Below are positions 9,791 to 18,179 of a stretch of 25,232 nt of DNA, one piece after another. Each line of letters opens with the position of its first letter. The stretch's first letter is position 1. The stretch is from contig MNCI01037581.1 of NCBI GenBank assembly GCA_015680685.1, positions 37,738 to 62,969 on the forward strand, written 5' to 3'. This stretch comes from Gnetum montanum (lineage: Eukaryota; Streptophyta; Gnetopsida; Gnetales; Gnetaceae). A program made the position numbers and the translations under genes. The notes under the pieces were generated by a model that saw nothing but the letters and a program-made list of their open reading frames with translations, searched no databases and was not told where the DNA came from.

Positions 9791-10340
9791 CTACATCTTA
9801 TGCCAAATGCTCCAATGACAGGTGCTACAACCTGAGAGACTGTTGCTATAATAGCACTGGGCTGGGTGGTCTCTTGGGACCTATCACATGTTGGATAGAG
9901 TATGATACCTCTGGGTCCAAAGTGGAAATGGTAGAAGTCGAGGGAATCATTTTCTTGTCGTGAAAGGGAAACTATAGAGAAGAGAGAGTCTGAAACTAGG
10001 TACACTGGGGAGTGTCGGAAGCTGGCTTCCTTCATTGTTATGCTTGCTACACTAAGCAGGACTACTACATTGAGGGGCTTGCTACACCACATGAGACATA
10101 GGTAGCATAGTGTAGGAAACAAAGTGATCGTGGTACAAGAAATGGATGGAGGCTTTCATCCTACCAAGTTCTAGAGGAACCGTCATTGCGACCAATCTAC
10201 ACCACACGATGTGTAGAAAATCATAAGGGTGTCACATATATGCTAATGGATGACAAGGTACAGACAACATGTAGGATTACCCATGATACATAGAAAGGGC
10301 ACAAAGGGTCCTTCTTCTAGTGTCAAAAAATAGTAGTGAT
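9791..10340 (-). other. Leader between LTR and gag of copy A; possible primer-binding site
   Basis: This minus-strand leader has no convincing gene; the frame 9781-10122 has no family features and is treated as chance. At 10309-10330 the minus strand reads TTTTTTGACACTAGAAGAAGG. Its place just inside the presumed LTR and the GAC(A)CTAGAAG wording make it a candidate primer-binding site. I cannot assign a tRNA, and the LTR edge is not clear enough to prove it. Confidence 0.35.
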
Positions 10341-10772
10341 TGAAAATGTCGATGGTTGGAACACCAAGAGGCCACTAGGTATACAACCTAACCTCAGATC
10401 TATGCGAGGGTTGAGCTAGAAAAAATATGAAAATTGGGTACCCTGAACAATCTAGTTGATCAGACAGGGACTTAACCAGTGTACAATAACCTTTTGCAAA
10501 TGTTTGTCCTAAGGATGTTAGGTGTAACTTAAACAATAAGCGATAAATGTAAACTAATAGAAAATGATGAAAAATATGATAACAACAAAATGAAATGAAA
10601 CAAGCTTAGGTGAGAAAGTGCACCACCCCAAGATTGGGGGATTTTATCTCTATTTGGTTGAAGAAGGTGTACAACTGATATGTAGTATGGATAGACACAC
10701 CTTACAATGAAGTAGTATGATCACAGCTCCTTGAACTACTATCAATAGCTTGCTAACAAGAAATTTTTGCTT

Positions 10773-10868
10773 GCCAATCTCTTTGCCAAAGCTAATCGCT
10801 AGAGAGACAAAATGCCAAATGCCAATCTTTGAAGCTAACTACTAGAAAGGTGATTCTCAATGCCAACC
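10773..10868. repeat. Tandem duplication of 48 bp in the U5 side of the LTR
   Basis: Two 48-bp units, 10773-10820 and 10821-10868, both start GCCAATCT and share AAGCTAA, CTAGA and AATGCCAA in order, with small indels. The duplication lies just downstream (minus sense) of the TATA box at 10907. Confidence 0.7.
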
Positions 10869-10906
10869 ATGCAAAAAACCAACCCTTTAAATGTTGTTCG
10901 TTAGGG

Positions 10907-10914
10907 TATTTATA
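10907..10914 (-). promoter_or_regulatory. TATA box of the copy A LTR
   Basis: The minus strand reads CCCTATAAATACCC here. It points toward the gag region of copy A. The expected transcript start is about 30 bp on, near 10875. Confidence 0.6.
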
Positions 10915-11349
10915 GGGCTAGATGAGGAAGAGAAACGTGGTCTGGATACCACCTATCCTGGGTCCCAGAGAGTGACCATGCCATGCTGTTATGTGATGTT
11001 GTGATGCAATGTCACGTTGGTATGCTATGCTACATTGTGGTGCTAAACGTGAAGCTTGTTGTACTATGACCATACCATTCAAGCTGCATGTGCCAAAATC
11101 TAGTGAACTACCATGTTCGTTACAAAGAATGCCAACAATGAATGCAAAGTGAAGCCTGTGCTCTAGGAATACATCTCTCCAACTCTTATGAGCAAGGTCA
11201 AGCATAGGGACAACTTTGGGGATAATCAAGGGGGGTGCAAACCAAAGCAAACTTGTTGATTCTATCTATTGAAGAAATGCCAAGACAGGAGTAACCATTG
11301 CCAACATGTTCTGGGACTAACCAGAGATTCTTTGAGGCTTTCATGTGAG

Positions 11350-11459
11350 TGTTATGCTACTTATGCTACCAAACATATAAGCATAGCATAGACACCCACA
11401 TGCTACATTGTGCTACGTTGCATAGTGTAGTGTAGCATAGCCTAGCGTAGTCGTAATCC
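11350..11459. repeat. Run of TAGC(A/G) words
   Basis: ACATATAAGCATAGCATAG, CTACATTGTGCTACGTTGCA and GTGTAGTGTAGCATAGCC follow each other here. They belong to the same pentamer family as the hairpins at 3764, 11921 and 12106. The pairing is weaker than in those three. Confidence 0.55.
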
Positions 11460-11920
11460 TTGAAAAGAATCTTTCCTGAAAGCCATGAATACCTATTTGA
11501 GGCTATGCTGAAAGGTCTTGGGACCTGCGGAGTTCATCCTTGGGATGTTTTGGTGCTTTGTGTCCCTGCTACGCATAACATGGCAACCATTGTGCCATGA
11601 ATTCTTGTTTGATCTGCAATGCTTTCTCAAAAAACTTTGCTTGGGGCTTGAGGGCAAAGTGGGATAGTTTTGGAGGATAGAATGTGGCCAAGTATGATTC
11701 TTTTGCTAGAACCACTTGGCAGATGACCTTCGTGCATTTTGTCCTTACTACGCTATGCTATGCTATGGATTCTAACTCATTTTTCAAATATTTTGTCACA
11801 GTATGATCATCATGTCTTGGTGTGATGGCAGAGAAAACTTTTTTGATGGTTGGAGCATAGGCAAATATGCTTACTCCATTAGAGCCATTTGAGTAGGAGC
11901 ATTATCAAAGTGCATCCCTA

Positions 11921-11958
11921 CTACGTTATGCTATGCTACATAGCGTAGCACAGCGTAG
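11921..11958. repeat. TAGC-type inverted repeat
   Basis: CTACGTTATGCTATGCTA (11921-11938) faces TAGCGTAGCACAGCGTAG (11941-11958); 15 of 18 positions pair. It is the second of three similar hairpins in the window. Confidence 0.7.
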
Positions 11959-12105
11959 CACTCAAGTTGAGATGATTTTTAACAAAATTCACCACATTAT
12001 AGTTTGTCTTGTTGTTCATTCATCAATGATGAAGTGGGAAAGATATCCCATAGGACTGAGTTGTTGTCAATGTGCATCTTGGGTGCCCAATTAGTCTTCC
12101 CAAGG

Positions 12106-12141
12106 CCTGCTATGCTGTGCAACATATCATAGCATAGCAGG
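12106..12141. repeat. TAGC-type inverted repeat, best preserved
   Basis: CCTGCTATGCTGTG (12106-12119) faces CATAGCATAGCAGG (12128-12141) across 8 bases. Thirteen of 14 positions are Watson-Crick pairs and one is G/T. Confidence 0.8.
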
Positions 12142-12539
12142 TCTTATAGTTAGAAAACTTACTGAACTATTTCACTCATCTTGAACACTTTCAGTAGGTC
12201 CTGACATGGTCCCTTGGTAGACCGTTAGCTAGGTCAAGTATCAAGCTAGGCAAGCTATAGGGTGTAGCAAACCTGTCAGCCCAAGAGATAGAAAATTTTC
12301 CAAACTGTACGGTCTACCTCTATTGCCTCTTTCATGCAAACTGGCCTTGTGGCTAGGTGCCCCATTGACTATGCTACAAAGGGTGGTAGGTAGGCCCAAA
12401 AGTAACTCTGTAGGCATTATGAATTACAAGGTGACATGTTTTCTGCATGGTCCAACGTGACACCATGCTTGCAGGGACCCTTGCCTAAATTTTGAGATTG
12501 CTGAATCATGAGAGTCCCAAGATTTCTGGTGTTTCAAAC

Positions 12540-13250
12540 ATGAAGATATCTTAGATCAACTATTGCAAATAGGTCAAGTTATGCAAAATTTCTTTGATAT
12601 TTCCAACAATATCATTGTAGTTCATTTAGATCTAATTTCAAAAAAGGATAAGCTAGTCATGATCGAAACAAGAGTCAAACATGCAAAAAATGAAGTGAAG
12701 AGGTTGCAAGCTAAGTTAATAGCCTTGAAATTAGAAAGAAGAGACCCCACATAGTATGTAGTACTAGACTAGGTGGACAATTTCAATATGGAGTAGGTAA
12801 CTCAGCTCAGCCAAAAATATTCAAGTAAAGATGGAGGCAGAAAAAGCAATATGAAATGTATGTATGGTTGAAGTCCAAAGTTATGCACATGTTAAGGTCA
12901 TAACTACCCTAGAGGAGAAAAAAAAAGAATTTCTATTAAGAACACAAGATTGATAGAAATAGAGAAGAAAAAAAATGTTCTTGAAGAAAGTATCCATTGG
13001 TTAAGGCAACAATTTATTAAAGTCAAGAAAGTTATGAGAAAATTGGCCAGAGAGAACAAAATCCTATCAATAGAAGAAGTCTACACTATCCATTAAAAAT
13101 CAGCAATCAAAATTAGCATGTGGGAAAATGATGCCAATAAACACAAAATGCTTAAGGAACACTTCAAAGACCAGGTGGACATGTATAAGAAAATCAATGA
13201 AAAAAATCTAGATGGCTAAAGCCAAAATCAACTTTGTTGTAAAATTTTCA
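12540..13250 (+). pseudogene. Coiled-coil-rich remnant upstream of the plus-strand gag
   Basis: The frame from 12545 reads KILDQLLQIGQVMQNFFDIS, then KKDKLVMIETRVKHAKNEVK and LQAKLIALKLERRDPT. After stops it continues as EKKKNVLEESIHWLRQQFIK and VKKVMRKLARENKILSIEEV. Leu/Lys/Glu spacing suggests a long coiled coil. It directly precedes the gag domain at 13260-13990 on the same strand, so it is probably the N-terminal part of that Gag protein. Several stops and frame changes are present. An unrelated protein remnant cannot be excluded. Confidence 0.5.
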
Positions 13251-13259
13251 TCACATCCA

Positions 13260-13990
13260 TGACTAACCCACGACTTATATCTATGGAGGAATGCCTTTAT
13301 AAGTTAGCTAAAGGTACTTAAGAATCATTTCTAGTTGGAAGAGGTACTAAATAACTTAAGGATTCCTATTTCTAAACATAGACTAGAAGGTATGACTTCT
13401 ACTTGGTGGGAAAAGGAGCCCTAGGGTTATGAAAGACAAAATGGTTAACCCATCAAATATTGGGATCTAATGAAATATAGGTGGAAGAGAAATTTTTCAT
13501 ATTCCCATTAGAGACAAGAAACCATTATGAAGTTAAAATTCCTAGGACAAGGTGACAAGGATGTTGAAGAATTCTACATTGAATTTTGTGATCTATTTCA
13601 TCAAGATAAGGTAAATTGGGAGGAGTATGAATAGGCTTCAATCTTTATAGGAGGTCTTAAAATGACATACTAGTAGGATTTGTCTTTTTATGAGCCATAA
13701 ACTCTTCATGAGTATTATGGTTTAACACTTAAGGCTAAGAAAAAATTAGGTGGATTTGGAACAATAACAAACAAGCTTTCAAGAGGAAGGAGAATGCATA
13801 TAGATGTAAGAAGGGATTCTAGTCAAAATCTAAAGATAACAAGGGTANGAAAGTCAAAGGAGGCAAGGGTTAAGGAAGCAACTCATAAAAAATCTAGTGC
13901 TTCAAGTATAGAGAATTTGAACACAAGCAATGGGAATGTTCACTTCACAAGGTAGGCAAGGGCAAGAATGTGCAAACCATGGAGGTGAAA
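13260..13990 (+). pseudogene. Ty3/gypsy gag (capsid core and zinc knuckle), second lineage, no pol
   Basis: The plus strand shows LEGMTSTWWEKEP, YWDLMKYRWKRNF, LKFLGQGDKDVEEFYIEFCD, WEEYE, IFIGGLKMTY and TLHEYYGLTLKAKKKL. This is the retrotransposon gag order: W-W, W-x-x-x-K-x-x-[FW], L-x-Q-G, V-x-E-[FY], then a helix and a basic tail. The zinc knuckle at 13898-13939 reads CFKYREFEHKQWEC, so the second cysteine of C-X2-C-X4-H-X4-C is Tyr and two usual glycines are Glu. All three changes fit single G-to-A mutations. No protease or reverse transcriptase follows, so this copy lost pol. It differs from copies A and B in sequence and strand. An N lies at 13848. Confidence 0.8.
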
Positions 13991-14079
13991 TAGAGATCAA
14001 GACAAGATCTTCAATGAGGTAATACTAATGCTCCAAAAATTAAGGATGTTTCTAAACTATCTTAGTTATATATTTTGGA

Positions 14080-14115
14080 GCATTGAAAAATGTTTTTACT
14101 TGCATTGAAAAATGT
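14080..14115. repeat. Short direct repeat of 14 bp
   Basis: GCATTGAAAAATGT occurs at 14080-14093 and again at 14102-14115. It is a local duplication just after the gag remnant. Confidence 0.7.
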
Positions 14116-14320
14116 GCAAGCCTTGCATTCATTGTACAATCATTTGTAATCATTGAATTATTTTTTGCTTCTCATTTTTTTATCATTTTGGTTTTGTAAA
14201 GTTTACTATACCTAATTGTACAAGGATCAACAAACTAAGTTGTAATTCTCCCTTTTGATTCTTATTCTTGTTGCCCTATGGGGTTGATGTGATTGAGCTT
14301 GTCAAGATCTTGTGATATTG

Positions 14321-14545
14321 AGTTGTTGGTGCAATGGTACAATACTTCGGTATGGAGCTCAAGATTTCAATGGTTGTGGAAGCCTTGAAACCACATTTCC
14401 AAGCTTGATGGGACCTTAAGAGGTTGAGTGATTAGTGCTATGGTACAACACTTCGGAGTATGGTACAACACTTTGGAGTAGGGCTTGAAGACTATATAGG
14501 GTGTGGATCCTTCAATCACATTTTGAGAGCAAGAAAGTTCAAAGG
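14321..14545. repeat. Imperfect tandem duplication of about 110-120 bp with a nested 20-bp repeat
   Basis: Two related blocks (about 14321-14424 and 14425-14545) share GAGTT/GAGTGATT, GTGC(A/T)ATGGTACAA(T/C)ACTTCGG, a GCTTGAAG-like part and TGTGGA...CAATCACATTTT in order. Inside the second, TATGGTACAACACTTCGGAG (14439-14458) is repeated directly at 14459-14478 with one change. No protein family was seen on either strand; the minus frame 14367-14582 is probably chance. Confidence 0.55.
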
Positions 14546-14599
14546 TACGCTTATGATCTATCCTTGAGTGTGGAGTATCCAAGTTGGGGAAGCATGTAA

Positions 14600-16040
14600 A
14601 TTCATGTGTGTGCTTTGTTTTATAAATTTTTTATTTTTGGAAACTTATTCATCCCCACCCCCACCCCACTTTAAGTTCTATGATCCACACATGAGTAGGG
14701 GCTCACTTCTATCCCTACTCCCTTGTTCACATAAGTTTACTATTTGAGAGATGGGAGAGTTAGTGTAGGTAAACCTCTTCCAGTTTTCTTATTTTCTCCT
14801 ATGTGTGTGTTTTTCATGTTTTGGATACTAGAAAGACATCTTGAAGGATTAGAAGACACCTTGGCTAAGGCCTAGAACTGACAAGAGACATTTGAAGTTT
14901 AGAGTAGACATCTTTTTATTTAGACTAACATATTGGATAAGATATCTTGACTAAGAAGAAGACATATTTCTAGAACATGAGAAGTAATCAATGAGTATCT
15001 GTAAAGTGAATGTAAATTAATTAACAAAATATTATTTGAGTGATAATGTATCTAGACAAAATTTCATGAGTGACAATATGATCGAGATTGATTTAACTTC
15101 ATTGAAGTAGTTTGACATAGCTTAATATTTTCTTAAGTGTAATTTATTTGTTTTGTTCTTTTACCATCTACATAATTAGTTAATAATTTATGATTAATTG
15201 CATATTAGTTATATAAAATGTGTACAAGAAACATTGAACATAAATATATTAATGTTTGGTAAAACTGGTAGTGGAACAACTGGTAATCTAATAATGTTTG
15301 TCTAAGTTCCTAATGTACATGGCAAGTTGGGAATGACTACTCATTGCTTAGGCTAGATTAGGATTTATTTTCTTGTTATTAGATTAATTAGTAGTTTTAA
15401 TATTTTAATATGGTGACATTAAAATTCAAACCCTACATTTTAGTTATGCTTAACCATACATATTAAGAACCACATGAGTATAATTGGGAAGGTAGTGATC
15501 TATGATCACAATCAATGATCTAGGTACTCCACTAGTTGAGTTCACATAGTACAATTAGGTCATATGGAAACACTTGAAATTTATATTTTAAGATGGAGAT
15601 ACTACTCAATGCTCATCATTAGCATCATTGCCCAAAACTAGTGCTAGTGATATAGATTAATTAAATCATTTATGATTATTCTTAGGATTTAATAATTTAC
15701 CTATTAGAAAATATTATTATTATTTAATTATTACACACACAATAATTCAAAATATATTCTTCTTGTAGAGATGATTTCCACCTACTAACAATTCTATGAG
15801 GAGGAATGATAGGATAATAATAAATGATGACTATGTATACTATCAAGTTAGGATCATCTACAAGAATTCACATCCTTCCTATTCAAACATAACCTTCATC
15901 CTTTAATAGGAAAAATAATTAATATGAAGGGATTTAGAAGGAAACATTATGTTTCTACTTAATCATTGAGATTCATTAATATTCATGGCAACATTGATGA
16001 GAACCAGGATAGAAGCATCTAGTATTAACTATAAGGTGGT
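14600..16040. other. AT-rich stretch with no recognised feature
   Basis: Neither strand shows a sustained frame or known motif. There is a C-run (CCCCACCCCCACCCC, 14653-14667) and long AT-rich parts. A segment at 15342-15371 (CATTGCTTAGGCTAGATTAG) resembles 18024-18050, which might reflect a pair of old LTRs, but the rest of the alignment is too weak to call. Confidence 0.5.
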
Positions 16041-16049
16041 TGATGAAAT

Positions 16050-16790
16050 GTCTAGGCCCTTCCAATCAATAATGTTCAACTTCGCAAAGATCATTTCATG
16101 AAGACATACCATGAAGCAACAAAGGAAAAATAGGAAACCATCTCATTGATATTGCAATTAGAAAAGGAGAACATATTCGATCACTCAGATTAATCCAACT
16201 ATCAAAATCCTTCTCACTTCATTATAGAAGACATGATAAACTCAAGGCTACATGCAATCTTTGTAAGTAACCAAGAACAAGAGATAATAGAATCCAACAC
16301 AATAAGAACCTCTAGAGCTAGGTTTTCTCATAGGCCACCTAGAGATAACTAAAGGGGTCATGGTAGGAAAGCAAGTTGGTATGACACTCATAATTTTCCA
16401 AAATCCTTATTATTCTCATCACAAAACATTAATGAGAGAGTGTTACCAAGGAAGAAGGAATAATGATAGACAATCCAATGAAGGTAATAGAAGAGATCAT
16501 ACTAGGAATGAAGGTAGGAGTGATAGATAAGATAGATATAGAAAACAAGATAGAGAACACATGAATGAAAGAAGGCATAGTAGACAACCTAAAAGGGATC
16601 ATAATCATGATAGGGACCTTGATAAATGTAATGATTATGACAAACCTCTTCTAGCAATAAGAAGCATGATTAATAGAATGAAGGTTTTTTATATTCCAAC
16701 CAGGAATCATAGGGATAGTTACATCAATTGGCTTTATATAAATAACATTACTAAATTCAAAGGAGGCTATAACATAAATCCTTAACATCA
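16050..16790 (+). pseudogene. Arg/Asp/Asn/His-rich pseudo-ORF of unknown family
   Basis: From about 16085 one plus-strand frame reads QLRKDHFMKTYHEATKEK, ETISLILQLEKENIFDHSD, HFIIEDMINSRLHAIFVSNQ and RTSRARFSHRPPRDN. It has a few stops and reaches LFSSQNINERV. A shift near 16430 leads to GRRNNDRQSNEGNRRDHTRN, DRYRKQDREHMNERRHSRQP and KRDHNHDRDLDKCNDYDK, then KVFYIPTRNHRDSYINWLYI. The basic/acidic alternating tail recalls RNA-binding ends of Gag or splicing-type proteins, but no zinc knuckle or diagnostic motif is present. I do not recognise the family. Confidence 0.45.
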
Positions 16791-17425
16791 ATTGCAAGTC
16801 TTTCACAATGCTTACGTCTTGTAGAGTATTAAGAATAAATAGAAAAATCTTAAGTTATTTCTTAGGATACTCATCAAAGAGGTTAAAGGTTGATATCAGT
16901 TCTTGGAAATAAAATCTATTAGAAGATGTATTACAATTTTAGAGTTATTTAATGAAAAATATCAGATGTTGTATCATTCATAAATTACATACCTGTTCTT
17001 TACAAGACATATCGAATCATACTAGATTTATCATCAATTTCAATTGATTTCTCAAAAGTTAGAGAGAGAATAAATAGCATTATAGTTAATGGCGACTTCA
17101 TATGTAGTAGATAATGGCTACTTTTAGAAATAAAGGAAAAAAAGAAAAAATATTAAATATATAACAACTATAATAAAAATAATTAGTTACAAGAAAACAA
17201 AAATAGGAAAGAAGGAAAGAAATACAATTTTTTTAAAGAGATACAATGGTTCAAATAAGAATAGCTAGTTACATGACAAAAGTAGTATGAATAGTAGGGT
17301 TAGGAAAGTAGGAGATACATGGGTTATTGTTAGTTTACTTCATATAGAAGGATAGTGCATTTTAGGAAAATTAACACTAGTACCTAAAAAAATGTTAAAA
17401 CAAAATTGATAAATCCAAATTTTTC
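16791..17425. other. AT-rich stretch with no recognised feature
   Basis: Only fragmentary frames are seen. Two purine-rich runs occur, near 17133-17150 (AAGGAAAAAAAGAAAAAAT-like) and 17203-17222 (AGGAAAGAAGGAAAGAAATA). Either could be a polypurine tract before an LTR, but no TG-start follows them. Confidence 0.4.
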
Positions 17426-17432
17426 TCAACAA

Positions 17433-17482
17433 CGATATTGGGTATCTGATATTGGAGTTGCAATATCGAATACCCGATATTG
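17433..17482. repeat. Imperfect 22-bp inverted repeat of GATATTG words
   Basis: CGATATTGGGTATCTGATATTG (17433-17454) and CAATATCGAATACCCGATATTG (17461-17482) are inverted copies separated by GAGTTG, with 18 of 22 positions matching. Further CGATATC and CAATATCG words follow at 17493 and 17508. The group ends about 20 bp before a TATA box. Confidence 0.75.
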
Positions 17483-17532
17483 AGGCACAAAATACGATAT
17501 CACATATTCAATATCGCAAACGTGTGCAGGCC

Positions 17533-17540
17533 TATAAATA
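17533..17540 (+). promoter_or_regulatory. TATA box downstream of the palindromic cluster
   Basis: GCCTATAAATACAAC gives a strong plant-type TATAAATA on the plus strand. A transcript would start near 17565. No credible gene follows before the minus-strand Penelope-like remnant, so this may be a solo or degraded LTR promoter. Confidence 0.45.
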
Positions 17541-18179
17541 CAACACTTATGTGCATTGTCCACATATAGTTTCATTTCACACTTAGCAAAATTCCATAAG
17601 TTTGTTTTCTTGATTTTAGCAGTTAGCACATAGGAGTGTATGCCTGTAGTGTGATGTTTTGTAATTGAATGAAATATTTATTAAAGTGGAATGTACTTTG
17701 ACACATTTCATGCATGGAAATAGAGATCAAGATTACTCTACACAATTGTAGCATCACTTAGTTTTTACTGTTTACACTAGAATATTTTTCCTGCTTTGAA
17801 TTAAATTAATGTTTACTATTTTCTCTAGTTACTAATTACTTTCTATGCACATTATTATTATTGCTATTAATTATAATGGATACAACTGATTCCAAGAATT
17901 AAGTATAATCTTTTGGTAACCTAGTAGTATTATCACTTAGTTCATCAAGTAGTGTAATACATGGTAATCCCAGTAACAATTGCATGAGTCCAAGATGTGT
18001 TCAGAAAATCAGGAATAGATGTCCATTGCATAAGCTAGATTAGATTTTTTAACTGTAACCACTCCAATTACATTATGTTTACTATGAGTAATATGGCCCA
18101 TACAACATCAACATCATACACTTCATTGTGCATTAAACCATATGCACCAATTTTACTAACTCATGTAGGAAGACAATGA
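17541..18179. other. AT-rich stretch between TATA box and Penelope-like remnant
   Basis: No coding frame was recognised on the plus strand. On the minus strand this is where the C-terminal part of a Penelope-like element, including a GIY-YIG endonuclease, should lie. I see no GIY...YIG pair or the cysteine motif that usually goes with it. Confidence 0.4.

Larger units (their letters stand above)
10340..11250 (-). repeat. Probable 5' LTR of copy A (U3 part uncertain, R-U5 clearer)
   Basis: On the minus strand a TATA box, CCCTATAAATACCC, is followed by several hundred bases of leader-like sequence and then by gag in the same direction. That is the layout of a 5' LTR. Its outer edge is not visible because the other LTR lies outside the window. 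The U3 side contains a chance frame (10918-11250). TAGC-type words begin just upstream, at about 11350. Confidence 0.5.
11460..12430 (-). pseudogene. Coding-like minus-strand remnant of unknown family
   Basis: The minus strand holds several readable stretches. About 12420-12165 begins MPTELLLGLPTTLCSIVNGA and includes RPYSLENFLSLGLTGLLHP and TMSGPTESVQDE. About 12105-12010 includes LGKTNWAPKMHIDNN and DIFPTSSLMNEQQDKL. About 11900-11475 includes PTIKKVFSAITPRHDDHTVT, CQVVLAKESYLATFYPPKLS and KFFEKALQIKQEFMAQW. Few stops and ordinary residue use suggest an old protein, but I do not recognise it. TAGC-type runs interrupt it at 11747-11766, 11921-11958 and 12106-12141, as the intron hairpin does in the plus-strand pseudogene at 2780-5453. 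It may be part of a related transposon protein. Confidence 0.4.

Noticed and set aside
9781-10122. 113-codon minus frame just upstream of gag
   Set aside because: It lies in the retroelement leader, has no domain, and shows no coding-like residue pattern.
10918-11250. 110-codon minus frame ending at the LTR TATA box
   Set aside because: It falls in the presumed U3 part of the LTR and matches nothing recognised; treated as chance.
12107-12162. Minus-strand GTAAGTTTTC donor and GCATAGCAG acceptor around the best TAGC hairpin, looking like the intron at 3723
   Set aside because: It would be only 56 bases, below the usual minimum for plant introns, and the two sides are not convincingly in phase.
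14653-14667. CCCCACCCCCACCCC as a G-quadruplex on the minus strand
   Set aside because: It has only three G-runs; four are needed for an intramolecular quadruplex.
17133-17222. Purine-rich runs as polypurine tracts marking a 3' LTR
   Set aside because: No TG-start or matching upstream LTR could be placed next to either run.
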